DNA from: JAPOUP01 sp965201085
Lineage (GTDB): Bacteria; Pseudomonadota; Alphaproteobacteria; Rhodobacterales; Rhodobacteraceae
Assembly (NCBI GenBank): GCA_965201085.1
Contig: CBDAVS010000015.1
Coordinates: forward strand, 434,001 to 498,000
Reading direction: 5' to 3'
DNA: 64,000 bases
Both the position numbers and the translations under genes were made by a program. Shown in pieces: positions 1 to 9,753 of the stretch. The notes below the pieces were generated by a model. The model was not told where the DNA came from and made no database searches. It saw nothing but the letters and a program-made list of their open reading frames with translations. How positions within the stretch are numbered: position 1 is the first letter of the stretch; each line of letters starts with the position of its first letter.

Positions 1-590
1 TCCGGGCATCTGTCCACAAGCGACACCACCGCACCGCTGTGTCCCCCGCCGATCACCGTGTCCGCTTCCCGGTCGCCGATTCCCGCCTTCGCCCCGACCT
101 CTTTCGGGCGCTCCGGGATGTCCCTCCGGCCCGGGATGTGACCCCGGCCCGCGTGGCGGCCACCCTTCCAGTTCGGTTTCTTTCCCCGCCGCCGCAGGTG
201 CCCGAAAAGCGTTCCTCCGTCCCCGCCGTCCGCGCGTACGAGGTCGTATATCCGCTGACGGCCGACCATGCCGGGGTCCTCCAGCCGGAGACGCCCCGAG
301 ACCTGTTCCGGGCTCCAGCCCTCCTCCAGCTTCGCCACGACCTTCGCCCGGCGCTCCTCCGTCAGCTTCCCCGGGACCGAAGAGGCCTCGCTCCGGCGCC
401 CGGTGGCCTTCCTCCACGCCTGTCCCTGCCGGTATCCCCGCCCGCCGCCGTTGCGTCGGATCTCCCGCGATATGGTGGCCGGATGGCGGCCCAGCTGCCT
501 GGCGATGGCCCCGTCCGGAAGCCCGCTTTTCCCCGTCGCGTATATCTGGCATCTTTCGTCGAAGGTCAGATGACGGTAGCCCTCGGGCAT
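1..590 (-). CDS. IS30-family transposase, N-terminal part
   Basis: Starts at the ATG ending at position 590 and stays open to the left edge, about 196 codons. The N-terminal helix-turn-helix is recognisable by similarity to the complete copy at 48916-49881, as is the start of the DDE catalytic core (GDREADTVI near 55-80). The GRRDI-type segment near residue 155 is present, which places this copy with those at 48797 and 62446 rather than with the shorter copies at 24782 and 34175. One helix-turn-helix residue pair differs (SNGAI becomes PDGAI). Completeness cannot be judged because the C-terminus lies outside the window. Confidence 0.85.
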   Translation of the reverse strand, partial: MPEGYRHLTFDERCQIYATGKSGLPDGAIARQLGRHPATISREIRRNGGGRGYRQGQAWRKATGRRSEASSVPGKLTEERRAKVVAKLEEGWSPEQVSGRLRLEDPGMVGRQRIYDLVRADGGDGGTLFGHLRRRGKKPNWKGGRHAGRGHIPGRRDIPERPKEVGAKAGIGDREADTVIGGGHSGAVVSLVDRCP

Positions 591-708
591 GACACTCTCC
601 TATCCTGAGCACAGGGACTGTCGCCGTTATCCGGCCGATTCGCAGGATGCCGCACCCGAAACGCGGCTTCCCACCATCAACGGTGTTGCACTTCAGAGCG
701 GAACGGGG
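1..708 (-). mobile_element. IS30-family insertion sequence, copy A (cut by window edge)
   Basis: The terminal inverted repeat at about 681-708 (GGTGTTGCACTTCAGAGCGG followed by AACGGGG) matches the transposase-start side of the other IS30 copies here. The transposase runs leftward off the window, so about half of a roughly 1.37 kb element is present. The flank at 709-751 is half of a palindromic repeat that also surrounds the copy at 24782-26138, so both copies used the same kind of target. Confidence 0.9.
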
Positions 709-751
709 GTACCAAAAAAACCGCAGCTTGGCGGTTTTCTGGCGGACACTA
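709..751. repeat. Half of a palindromic repeat with terminator-like hairpin
   Basis: On the minus strand this reads TAGTGTCCGCCAGAAAACCG and continues into a hairpin (AAACCGC, loop CAAGCT, GCGGTTT) with a T run. That is the form of a rho-independent terminator. The same sequence with a few changes lies at 24739-24781, and an inverted diverged version at 26139-26179. Here only one half is visible because the IS30 copy that split it runs off the window. Confidence 0.6.
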
Positions 752-782
752 AGTATGCGGAATTGACAGGCCCGGACCGGCG

Positions 783-1800
783 GTGACGCCGGAGGGTCGT
801 CCGCCCGGCCTGTTCGCGATGGACGCGGGCCACGGGGAGGGCCCGGAGGACGGTGGCCACCGCCGGATCGACGGCCCGCCGCGGGCACGGGAGCCCGCCG
901 CCGCCCGCCCGGACACGCGGGTGGTCTCCGTCCGCGGCCGGGAAGGCGACCTGCGGGACCTCCTCCCCGGGGCCGACCCTCACGGCGACGCTCTCCCTGT
1001 CAGGGCGGGCCGCCCGTCGAAGCGGCGGGTGCCGGGGCCCGACGGCGCGGCGGAGTGCCTGTGGGACCATGTCGCCGCGCCGCGCGCCCCCGCCGTGACC
1101 TACCTCACCGTCCCCGCGGCGGGAGGGGCAGGGGCCCGTGGGGAGCGCACCGCCCGCCCCGGCGTCCGGGCGGCGGAGGTCACCGTCATCCCGCCCGGAC
1201 GGGCGACGGACGCGGAGCCCCTTTCCGTCCCCGCCGTCCCCTCCACCGGGACCGGCCCCCCGGAGGACGGCGGCGAACCCCCGCACTGGCCGCTCCTGAC
1301 CACGGAGCGTCCGGCGGAGGGGGAGGCCGGTGCCGTGTTCGCCGCGACGGTCCTGGACCGGTACGGCGGGCACCGGACGATGGAGACCCGGTTCAGGACG
1401 CCGGGTCCGGGACGCGGATCGGGGCCGGCGGGTCCGGCGCCGCCGGTGACCTGAAAAAACGCTTCGCCTTCGACGCCGTGACCGCGGCCCGGGTCTCCGA
1501 CCTGACCGCGCCCGCCCGGGAGCGGCCGGAGACGCCCGCCACCGGGGCCTTCCCGGAGGCGGACATCGACCCGCTCCACACCATGCCGGAACCGCGGGGC
1601 CACCGGGGGGCCATTGGGACATGGTGAGGCCGCCGGACGGTCAGGCTCCCGGCATCCGGACATCCGTCATCGACCCGGGGCGCCCCGTCGGCCCGCATCC
1701 GGACCCGCGGCCGCCGCCGCCGGGGACGGAAAAGGTCCGGCGGGGCGCCCCGGGAGGCTGAACCGGGCCATCCAGGTCCGCGACGCCCTCGGAATGCGGA
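783..1800 (+). pseudogene. Degenerate IS4-family (Tn5-like) transposase remnant
   Basis: Transposase pieces are spread over several reading frames. Near 910-965 there is a VSVRGREGDLRDLL stretch resembling the IS4 segment after the first catalytic Asp. Near 1280-1410, HWPLLTTERP and a Y-x-x-H-x-x-x-E-T-R-F stretch match the YREK region. Near 1455-1605, KKRFAFDAVTAARVSDLT and the following ERPETPA match the C-terminal part, and near 1650-1780 PHPDPRPPPPGTEKV matches the extreme C-terminus. At least two frame changes are needed and the N-terminus is absent. Composition is extremely GC-rich and the encoded residues are heavily Ala, Arg, Gly and Pro. Family assignment is by eye. Confidence 0.7.
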
Positions 1801-1825
1801 GACGGGAATGGGATGATGTACAGGT

Positions 1826-2461
1826 GTGGGACTTTGTGAGGCCCGACGGGGTGGTGACCGGCTACGGCACGGCGCCGCCACCGGGGCTTCCGGCCGGGAT
1901 CCGTGGCATCCCCGGCCGGCTCGATCCGGTCCGCACCGAGCTGAAGGCGGTCGCGGCGGGCGCTCGACGCCCTGTCCGCGGAGGACGGCGGCGGTCAGGC
2001 TGCGCGGGACCGGCCCGAACGACGCCCTGCCGCCGGTCGCGGAGGTGTTCTGCCGGGACCTGCGCAACCGCCGGGAGCCCGCGGGCCTGGCGGGGCTGGC
2101 GCCGGAGCCCTGGGCGAGCGGGGGCGTGGACCATGACCGGGGAATCGGCAGGGCGGGCAGCCTGATGCCGCGAAAGCATCCGGTGCGGATGGCTTGGCGA
2201 TGGCTGTACCACCAGCCCGGGAGCGCGCTGTCGAAGTGGTTCCGGGAGTACGTCAGCGCCCGCGACGGCCGGGCCCGGAAGCGGGGGATCGTGGCGCTGG
2301 CGCGCAGGCTGCCGGTGGCGCTGTGGCGATACGCCACCACCGGGCCGGTGCCGGAGGGCGCCGTCCTGTCGCCGGCCTGGGCGGAGGAGGGTACCGAAAC
2401 CGAACACCCGATACCCGGGCGGCCCGACGGGGTCACCGGGGAACCCGGGCAGGGCGTGTGA
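1826..2461 (+). pseudogene. Degenerate IS110-family transposase remnant (C-terminal half)
   Basis: The conserved C-terminal region is readable: PWASGGVDHDRGIGRAGS near 2110-2160, then MAWRWLYHQPGSALSKWF near 2190-2245 and RGIVALARRLPVALWRYATT near 2285-2340. These match the second (transposase_20-type) domain of IS110 transposases. The stretch before it (GIPGRLDPVRTELK near 1905-1945, then GTGPNDALPPVAE near 2005-2045) fits the segment before that domain but needs a frame change. The N-terminal DEDD domain is not recognisable. It abuts the IS4 remnant upstream, so one element may have inserted into the other. Confidence 0.7.
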
Positions 2462-2803
2462 CCGTGGGAGGGTCCGGTTCGCCGCTGGATGCGGCACCGT
2501 GGTTCCGGATGGATCCCGCCCCCCGGAACGACGCAACGCCCCGAAAAGGGCATTATGGTCACGGCGCCGGCGACCGCCGGCCAACCGAACCGGATAGGAG
2601 CCTGGCTGCGCCGTCGGGCGCACCATCGAACGCGACGTTCCGCCCGGATCATCCCCGCCGGCACCGATCCGCCGCCCTGCGGCAGGGAGAGGTACCGATG
2701 TGAAAGGAGGAATGGGGACGGCCGTGGCCGGGCGGATCGCCCGGTGCCGGAAACGGGCGATGGCGGTCAGCTGAACAGGGGCTTGACAGTCGGAGGCTCA
2801 TAA
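2462..2803. other. GC-rich tail of the IS remnants, no gene
   Basis: About 340 bp between the IS110-type remnant and the IS30 fragment. No reading frame here resembles a known protein. The sequence is probably the degraded end of the IS110-type element. GAAAGGAGGA at 2702-2711 is a ribosome-binding-like sequence with no convincing gene after it. Confidence 0.4.
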
Positions 2804-3195
2804 GAGCCCTCCCCGGCTTCGCCACGACCCGCTCCCGACGCTCCTCCGTCAGCTTCCCCGGGACCGAAGAGGCCCCGCTCCGGCGCTCGGTGGCCTTCCT
2901 CCGCGCCTGTCCCCGCCGGTAGCCCCGCCCACCGCCGTCGCGTCGGATCTCCCGCGATATGGTGGCCGGATGGCGGCCCGGATGCCTGGTGACGGCCCCG
3001 TTCGAAAGCCCGCTTTTCCTCAGCGCGTATATCCGGCATCTTTCGTCGAAGGCCGGATGACGGTAGCCCTCGGGTATGACACTCTCCCATTGTTCACACA
3101 GGGACTGTCGCCGGTATCCGGCCGATTCGCGGGATGCCGCACCCGAAACGCGGCTTCCCACCATCACCGGTGTTGCCCTTCAGAGCGGAACGGGG
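2804..3195 (-). pseudogene. IS30 transposase fragment with lost start codon
   Basis: The inverted repeat end is at about 3168-3195 and the N-terminal part of an IS30 transposase reads leftward from 3078. The start codon has become ATA: the conserved MPEGYRHL reads IPEGYRHP. The helix-turn-helix is still visible (SNGAVTRHPGRHPATISREI). Similarity ends near 2804 after about 90 codons (VVAKPGRA) and the rest of the element, including the catalytic core, is missing. This is a truncated dead copy. Confidence 0.85.
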
Positions 3196-3220
3196 GAGAC
3201 AATGAACGAGGGACAGAAAC

Positions 3221-3400
3221 ATGACGGATTGGAACGGAAAACCGACGGTGCGGGTCAGACCGCACGACTACCAGCCGAGCAAAGCGGAACTGACCAGGCC
3301 CTTCGTGATTCGAAAGACTGATGGCTCTATACCAACTCCATCAGAACTTGCGAGAACCGCACTTCGCCCAGTGAGTGTTGTCAAAGATCCAGAGGCTTAA
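3221..3400 (+). CDS. Small conserved-looking protein, 59 aa
   Basis: ATG at 3221 follows a GAGGGACAG ribosome-binding sequence, and the frame closes with TAA at 3398-3400. The product is hydrophilic with a basic, Pro-containing N-terminus (KPTVRVRPHDYQPSKAEL) and no membrane segment or known domain. The character of its N-terminus resembles short uncharacterised proteins I associate with Rhodobacteraceae, but I cannot name a family. It begins only 25 bp after the IS30 fragment, so its own promoter may have been replaced by the insertion. The good ribosome-binding site and host-like codon use support it being real. Confidence 0.6.
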   Translation: MTDWNGKPTVRVRPHDYQPSKAELTRPFVIRKTDGSIPTPSELARTALRPVSVVKDPEA

Positions 3401-3990
3401 GGCGTGATTGGGATTTTCGTATATAATTCCCAAAAAGAGGCGATATATAGCGAGACGATGATCGCGGGAGTACGGGCGGCGGTGGGTGACGGGACGATAA
3501 CGACTTCGGGCGACGTCTGGATGGTTTCGATCTGTCCGGAGGACGTTGGAGCCTCCCGGAGGCCAAAGGGATCATGTCCATCGAACGCTGCCTCATGAAC
3601 CTCTGCCGGATCGACGTCCGACACTGCAGAACACGGATTGCCGTCGCAGATTGATCAGATAATCTGACGCGCGCCCTGAATTTCCCACCCTATTTCGGGG
3701 AAAACCTGACCTGTTCGCATGCATATTCGCCAGCCGAGCGGTAGGATCTGAGTCGAATTCGGGCAGACCGGCAAAGCCGTCGTGTCGGGCATGGCAGCCC
3801 ATCTGTCTATCGTGGTGCAACGGCGGTTCCCGCCGAGTTCAGGAAGTGCCGTGAAAAGACCCGCTGCGGACCGGAACGGTCGCGCCGCTCCCGTTTTCCT
3901 CACATTGATTTGCGGTTCCAAATGACGCGGATCTGAGCGATAGTCTTCTGTGCAAAGCACCAAGGTAACCGGAGGCCAAGAGGCGAAAGC
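3401..3990. other. Intergenic region upstream of the AsmA-like gene
   Basis: About 590 bp. A 64-codon frame at 3404-3598 starts right after the previous stop but resembles nothing known and has no clear ribosome-binding site. No tRNA, IS end or strong terminator was seen. The promoter of the downstream gene should lie here, but no consensus is obvious. Confidence 0.4.
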
Positions 3991-6900
3991 ATGTCGGATA
4001 CGGATCCCGGTATTCGCGTGAAACCTCGTAGAAGACTTGGCATATGGCGGGTGCCGATGCAGTTTCTGCTAGGGATCGCAGCCTTTTCGGGCCTTTCACT
4101 GCTCATTTTGTCACTTGTGGGATTCAGCGTCCAATTGCCTGGCGCGCTGACCGAAAGGATCGAGTCGCGGGTGAACGCCGGACTGGAAGCCGGACGTGTC
4201 GGGTTTGGACGGACCAGTATATCGCTAAGCCCGGGTGAATCACCGATGGTTTTGCTGGAAGATGTCGAGGTATTCGGCGGTGACGATGCCGAACTAGCGC
4301 AGTTGAACACGGTGCGTATGCGCCTCGCGCCGCGACAGTTGCTGCGGGGGAGCCTTGCACCGGATGAGATCGGTGTCACCGGTGCACAGATCACCCTGCG
4401 TCGGGATCGGGAGGGAGCCTTCGCTCTGACTTTCGGGCCCGATGCAGGTGCGAGCGGCTCTCCGGTCAACTGGCTCGCGGGTCTGGATCAAGCGCTGCGG
4501 CTTGGTCCGCTCGCGCAGCTCTCAAGCCTGGATGCGGATAACCTGACCATCACCGTCGTGGACGGCGGGACTGGTCGGCGATGGCAGGCGGAGGAGAGCG
4601 GGCTCAAACTGCGCCGGACGGCCGATGGTCTTGATCTGGGTTTGGCGGCGGATTTTTTCGACGGTCACACGACTTCTATCCCAACGACGATCCGATTGCG
4701 CACAGGGCCGAAACTGCCATCCCCACGTCTCACCGCGACCGCAGAGAACATGCCCGCGTCCGTCATCGCAGCTCAGTCGCCGGCACTTGCATTTCTCGAA
4801 TCGGTCGAGGCTCCGATTTCGTTTACACTGGCCACCAGTCTCGGCGCGACGGGAGAGCCAACCGACATCAGCGGAAGTCTCGAAGTCGGCCAGGGAGTTT
4901 TGCGGATCTCCCCAGAAGGTCCACCGATGAACCTCGGCGGTTTCGATCTCAGGTTCGCATACGACCTGGAAAGGCGAATGCTCGATTTCACCGATATCGA
5001 GGTTGACAGCGAGTTTTTGACAGCCGTGGCGGAGGGAACCGCGATATTGCAGGTATTCGAAGACCGGACACCCAGTGCTTTGGTGGGGCAGATCGCCTTG
5101 TCCGGAATTTCGCTGAATCCGAGGGACCTATATTCGGAGCCACCGCAATTCGAAGCCGGCACGGTGGATTTCAGGATTCGGCTCGACCCGTTCTGGATCG
5201 ATATTGGCCAGATGACACTTCGGGACGCTGACCTGCGAGTGATCGGTCGGGGGCACGCACTCGTCATGGACAACGGTTGGGACATCGCGGTCGATGTCGG
5301 TGTGGATACATTGCCCATCAACCGGTTGAACACGCTTTGGCCTGCCTCGATGGCCCCCGGATTCCTCGGCCGGCTGAGCGAAAGCCTGACGGCGGGGCGA
5401 ATATCCGGACTGCGAAGCGCTCTCCGCATTACGCCGGGCCAGACCCCGAAAGTGGCGGTGAGCTCCTATTTCCAGGACGTCACTATCGACCCGGGCGGAT
5501 CCATTCCACCGGTTCTTGGACTGGGCGGCTATGCAAGCCTCGACGGGCGGTCCGCTGCGGTGTCGATCGAGAAAGGTGCGTTAGTCCCACCGGCAGGGGG
5601 GGAAATAGACATTGCCGGTACAGTGCTGACCATCGGTGACATCCGTTCATGGAATCGCATGACCGAGGTCACGCTCCTGACCGAAAGCACGATCACCTCG
5701 GTTCTTTCACTTCTCGAATTGCCGCCGATCGAGCTTCTGTCAGGTACGGACCTGGAAGCGGATCTGGCGGATGGACGGGCGAAGCTGCGCACCGGCATCA
5801 CGTTCAACTCCACTGATGAATCCGCAGCGGTCATACCTTCCTTTGAGATCTCCGGCCAGTTACTGGAAGTCGTGACAGATACGCTCGTAAGGAATCGGCG
5901 AATTGAGGCACCGATACTGAACGTTCGGGGGGATTCCGACGGGATCAGTGTTGGGGGGACGGGTCTTCTGGGTCAGGTGCCGGTGAATGCCACCTGGTCA
6001 CAGAATTTCGGCCCCGGCAACAAAGGCAAGAGCCGCGTTGAAGGCAGCGCCGAGCTGAGCGAGAGATTTCTCGACGAATTCGCCTTAGAATTGCCGCCCG
6101 ATTCTTTGACCGGAGACGGGCTCGCCCGGATCGTTGTTGATATGACGGGAGACGGCTCGCCGGCGTTTGAGCTGGAGTCGGACCTCGCTGGAGTTGGATT
6201 GCAGCTGAAAGCGCTGGGCTGGTCGAAGCCCCCAGAGGGCATGGGAGCCCTGGAGGTCGTCGGACAGTTGGGTGCCCAGGCAACGGTCGAGAGGCTGTCG
6301 ATCAAGGCACCGGGACTGTCCGCTTCGGGTACCGTGGAGTTCGCGCCGGACATGGAACTGACCCGGGCCCGGTTCGATCGGGTAACGGTTGGTGACTGGT
6401 TTGATGGTCCGCTTGATCTGATCGGCCGTGGCGTCGGACTTCCACCTTCGGTGGCGGTGACCGGAGGCGAGATCGATCTGCGTTCAGCGCGGCTGGATGT
6501 GCGCGGAGACGGCCGCGGCGGGCCGATGACGCTAGCGCTGGACCGGCTTGTTGTATCGGATAACGTGACGCTGACGAATCTTGCTGGAGAATTCACCACC
6601 GAAAGGGGACTTGAAGGTGGCTTCACGGCGACGATCAACGGACGCCCGACAATCAACGGCACGGTGATGCGCGGCTCGTCCGGCTCCGCAATCCGGATTA
6701 CAAGCGGACAGGCAGGGTCGGTATTGCAGGAGCTTGGCCTGATTCGCGGCGCACGGGGCGGGAAAATGACGCTATCGCTGGTACCAGCGGGTGAAAGAGG
6801 AGTCTATGACGGTCGAATGAACGCGACCGGTGTTCGGATCTTCGATGCCCCCGCCATAACGAAACTGTTAAGCGCGATCACCGTGGTCGGACTTCTGGAC

Positions 6901-7254
6901 CAGTTGAGTTCCGGGGGGATAACGATGTCGAAAGTCGAGGCGGATTTCCAACTGACACCCGATAGTCTCGTGCTTCATGCTTCCAGTGCCGTGGGTCTGT
7001 CGCTTGGAATATCCCTTGATGGGCTATACGACATGGAAAACCGCAGGTTGGATATGCAGGGGGTGATCTCTCCGGTTTATTTCCTGAACTCGATCGGACA
7101 GGTGTTCACGCGTGGCGGCGAGGGCCTGTTCGGGTTCACATTCAAATTGACCGGCGACGCCAGTGATCCGCAGGTTGGCATCAATCCTCTATCGATCCTT
7201 ACACCGGGTATGTTTCGAGAGATCTTCCGCGGCCCGCCGCCGTCATCGCCCTGA
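3991..7254 (+). CDS. AsmA/YhdP-like envelope protein (DUF3971 type), 1087 aa
   Basis: A single membrane-spanning segment at about residues 23-47 (QFLLGIAAFSGLSLLILSLV) anchors a very long, beta-rich periplasmic body rich in Gly, Leu and Asp. That is the layout of AsmA-like proteins such as YhdP and TamB, which bridge inner and outer membranes and are linked to phospholipid transport. The C-terminal 200 residues look like the AsmA_2 end domain (DFQLTPDSLVLHASSAVGLS, then GVISPVYFLNSIG). Its length is slightly below E. coli YhdP. The stop overlaps the queA start by one base (TGATG), so the two are translationally coupled. The function in lipid transport is inferred from family; no catalytic motif is expected. 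Confidence 0.85.
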   Translation: MSDTDPGIRVKPRRRLGIWRVPMQFLLGIAAFSGLSLLILSLVGFSVQLPGALTERIESRVNAGLEAGRVGFGRTSISLSPGESPMVLLEDVEVFGGDDAELAQLNTVRMRLAPRQLLRGSLAPDEIGVTGAQITLRRDREGAFALTFGPDAGASGSPVNWLAGLDQALRLGPLAQLSSLDADNLTITVVDGGTGRRWQAEESGLKLRRTADGLDLGLAADFFDGHTTSIPTTIRLRTGPKLPSPRLTATAENMPASVIAAQSPALAFLESVEAPISFTLATSLGATGEPTDISGSLEVGQGVLRISPEGPPMNLGGFDLRFAYDLERRMLDFTDIEVDSEFLTAVAEGTAILQVFEDRTPSALVGQIALSGISLNPRDLYSEPPQFEAGTVDFRIRLDPFWIDIGQMTLRDADLRVIGRGHALVMDNGWDIAVDVGVDTLPINRLNTLWPASMAPGFLGRLSESLTAGRISGLRSALRITPGQTPKVAVSSYFQDVTIDPGGSIPPVLGLGGYASLDGRSAAVSIEKGALVPPAGGEIDIAGTVLTIGDIRSWNRMTEVTLLTESTITSVLSLLELPPIELLSGTDLEADLADGRAKLRTGITFNSTDESAAVIPSFEISGQLLEVVTDTLVRNRRIEAPILNVRGDSDGISVGGTGLLGQVPVNATWSQNFGPGNKGKSRVEGSAELSERFLDEFALELPPDSLTGDGLARIVVDMTGDGSPAFELESDLAGVGLQLKALGWSKPPEGMGALEVVGQLGAQATVERLSIKAPGLSASGTVEFAPDMELTRARFDRVTVGDWFDGPLDLIGRGVGLPPSVAVTGGEIDLRSARLDVRGDGRGGPMTLALDRLVVSDNVTLTNLAGEFTTERGLEGGFTATINGRPTINGTVMRGSSGSAIRITSGQAGSVLQELGLIRGARGGKMTLSLVPAGERGVYDGRMNATGVRIFDAPAITKLLSAITVVGLLDQLSSGGITMSKVEADFQLTPDSLVLHASSAVGLSLGISLDGLYDMENRRLDMQGVISPVYFLNSIGQVFTRGGEGLFGFTFKLTGDASDPQVGINPLSILTPGMFREIFRGPPPSSP

Positions 7255-8309
7255 TGAACCTTTCGGATTTCGATTTTGACCTGCCCGAGGACCTCGTCGC
7301 GCTGAGACCGGCGCGCCCACGGTCTTCCGCGCGATTGCTGGTTGCCGGACGGGAACTCACCCACGACGCGCATATGGCGGATCTTCCCGGATTCCTGAGG
7401 CCCGGAGACCGGCTGGTGCTGAACGATACACGGGTGCTCCCGGCCCGATTGCGGGGAAAGAGACAGCGTGAAACTTCCCGGGGTCCGGTGGAGGCCAGGA
7501 TCGAGGTCACCCTTCTGAACCCCGAGTCGGAGCGGAACTGGAAGGCGCTGATCAAGCCTTTGCGCAAACTGAGGACGGGTGATTCGATCCAATTTTCGGA
7601 AGGTTTCCACGCAACGTTCGAAGGCAGCGTCGACGGTGTCGCCGACCTTGCGTTCAATGTCGATGATGCCGCGTTCAACGAGGCCCTCGAAGCCTGCGGC
7701 GCCATGCCATTGCCTCCCTATATCACGGCCAGACGTGCCGTGGACGACGCGGATAGGGATGATTACCAGTCGGTCTGGGCCAGCCGACCGGGCTCCGTCG
7801 CCGCGCCGACCGCGAGCCTGCATTTCGACAAAAGCCTGCTTGAGGCGCTTGAAGCCAGGGGTATCGGGACCAGCCGGATCACCCTCCATGTGGGTGCCGG
7901 TACGTTCTTACCCGTCAAGTCCGAGGATATCAGCCGACACGCGATGCATGCGGAATGGGGTGAGGTGCGGGAGCGGGCGGTGCGCGAGATCAACGGGACC
8001 CGGAATTCGGGTGGTAGGATCATCCCTGTCGGAACGACGGCGCTTCGGTTGATCGAATCTGCGGCCGTCGGGTCCGGGCAGGTCGCTTCCTGGCGCGGCG
8101 AGACCGATCTGTTCATCCAGCCTGGCTTCAGGTTCCGTGTGACGGACGGACTGCTGACAAATTTCCACCTGCCGAAATCGACCTTGGTCATACTGGTCTC
8201 CGCGTTGATGGGCCGTCGACGGATTCTGGACCTTTATTCGCATGCGGTGTCGCGGGGGTACCGCTTCTTTTCCTATGGAGATGCGTCGCTTCTGTTCCCG
8301 GGTGAATAG
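7254..8309 (+). CDS. queA: tRNA preQ1(34) S-adenosylmethionine ribosyltransferase-isomerase
   Basis: QueA transfers and isomerises the ribosyl part of S-adenosylmethionine onto preQ1 at tRNA position 34, giving epoxyqueuosine. The 351-residue product has the family's usual length and hallmarks: N-terminal DFDFDLPEDLVALRPA, LVLNDTRVLPARL near residues 57-69, a long central domain, LHVGAGTFLPVK near 210-221 and C-terminal TNFHLPKSTLVILVSAL. It begins at the last base of the upstream stop codon. No frameshift or missing motif was seen. Confidence 0.96.
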   Translation: MNLSDFDFDLPEDLVALRPARPRSSARLLVAGRELTHDAHMADLPGFLRPGDRLVLNDTRVLPARLRGKRQRETSRGPVEARIEVTLLNPESERNWKALIKPLRKLRTGDSIQFSEGFHATFEGSVDGVADLAFNVDDAAFNEALEACGAMPLPPYITARRAVDDADRDDYQSVWASRPGSVAAPTASLHFDKSLLEALEARGIGTSRITLHVGAGTFLPVKSEDISRHAMHAEWGEVRERAVREINGTRNSGGRIIPVGTTALRLIESAAVGSGQVASWRGETDLFIQPGFRFRVTDGLLTNFHLPKSTLVILVSALMGRRRILDLYSHAVSRGYRFFSYGDASLLFPGE

Positions 8310-8392
8310 AAACGACAGGAGCGAGTCGCCTTCAAGCGTTCCGACCCGGTTAACCGTCATTACATGTTGGCTCGCCTTATTGGGAGTCCGCC

Positions 8393-9658
8393 ATGCTTCA
8401 GGTTCTCGCGACGTCCTGGGCCCTGTTCCTGGGCATGACCCTTCTGATGATGGGCAACGGACTTCAGGCAACCTTGATGGGGGTGCGGGGCACCCTCGAA
8501 GGGTTTACGACGTTCGAGCTTTCGGTTGTGACCTCGGCGTATTTCGCCGGCTTTCTTGTAGGCTCCCGCTCGACACCCTGGATGATTCGACGTGTAGGTC
8601 ACGTGCGGGTTTTCGCGGCCCTTGCATCGCTCATTTCCGCGGCGCTGATTCTGTTTCCGACGATTTCCGATCCCTGGTTCTGGACTATTCTGCGCATCGT
8701 GATCGGACTCGGGTTTTCCGGCGTCTACGTTACCGCCGAAAGCTGGCTCAACAACGCGGCGGGGAATGACAGCCGAGGCCAGACGCTTTCCGCCTATATG
8801 ATTGTCCAGATGCTCGGAATTGTCTCAGGTCAGGCGATACTGGCGATGGGCGATCCCGAGGGGTTCGTTGTATTCATCATCCCATCGGTGCTTGTATCCA
8901 TTTCTTTCGCGCCGATCCTTCTGTCGGTCTCACCCACACCGACCTTTGAGACGGCGAAGCCCATGGGGCTTGGTGTGTTGTTCCGCAGTTCGCCACTGAC
9001 CTTTGTCGGCATGGCCCTTATGGGTGGCGCATTCGCCGCGATATTCGGAATGGGGTCCGTCTACGCCACCAGCGCTGGTCTGAGCGTCGGGCAGGTATCG
9101 ACTTTCGTCGGGACGGTGTTCATCGGCTCGATGCTGTTTCAGTATCCGATCGGCTGGCTTTCGGATCGGATGGACCGGCGGAGGCTGATCCTGTCGGCGG
9201 CCGCTCTTGGCGGTGTAACGTCCGTCTTCGCATTTTTCGCGGGTGGAAATTTCACGTTCCTTCTCGTGGCGGCGTTCATCTTGGGCGGAACCGTCAATCC
9301 GCTCTATTCCCTTCTGATCGCCTATCTGAACGACTATCTGGCGACGGAGAACATGGCCGCGGCGAGCGGGGGCCTGATTTTCGTCAACGGTCTCGGCGCG
9401 ATCGGTGGCCCGTTGGTCACGGGGTGGTTGATGGAGTGGCTGGGACCGCAGGGATACTGGCTGTTCATAGCGGTATTGCTGTTCGTCCTGGTGGCATATG
9501 CCGCATATCGGATGACCCAGCGCGCAGCGATACCTGTTGACGAGACCGGCTCCTATGTCAGCGTGCTTCCGACGGCGACACCTGTCGCGGTCGAGGCGGC
9601 GCAGGAATGGGCGATCGAACAGGCGGATGATGTGGATAACTTCGGGGAGACGACATAA
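8393..9658 (+). CDS. MFS transporter, YcaD-like
   Basis: The product has 421 residues and about twelve hydrophobic segments, with an MFS-type loop after the second helix (STPWMIRRVGHVRVF) and a second-half counterpart (LSDRMDRRRLILSAA). The start MLQVLATSWALFLGMTLLMM and the motif FSGVYVTAESWLNNAA resemble the E. coli YcaD/major facilitator group, whose substrates are unknown. The cytoplasmic tail is acidic. ATG 8393 follows GGGAG about six bases upstream. It sits 83 bp after queA on the same strand. Confidence 0.85.
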   Translation: MLQVLATSWALFLGMTLLMMGNGLQATLMGVRGTLEGFTTFELSVVTSAYFAGFLVGSRSTPWMIRRVGHVRVFAALASLISAALILFPTISDPWFWTILRIVIGLGFSGVYVTAESWLNNAAGNDSRGQTLSAYMIVQMLGIVSGQAILAMGDPEGFVVFIIPSVLVSISFAPILLSVSPTPTFETAKPMGLGVLFRSSPLTFVGMALMGGAFAAIFGMGSVYATSAGLSVGQVSTFVGTVFIGSMLFQYPIGWLSDRMDRRRLILSAAALGGVTSVFAFFAGGNFTFLLVAAFILGGTVNPLYSLLIAYLNDYLATENMAAASGGLIFVNGLGAIGGPLVTGWLMEWLGPQGYWLFIAVLLFVLVAYAAYRMTQRAAIPVDETGSYVSVLPTATPVAVEAAQEWAIEQADDVDNFGETT

Positions 9659-9753
9659 AATCAACGGGTTGAGATAAAAGGGGTTGCCAGGCTCAGAGAA
9701 CCGTGGAATATTGCTGTCCGCTTGGGGGAGCGACATCGGTGAGGAGCGGACGG

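Noticed and set aside
3404..3598. 64-codon frame after the small protein at 3221
   Set aside because: No ribosome-binding site and no similarity; composition not convincingly coding.
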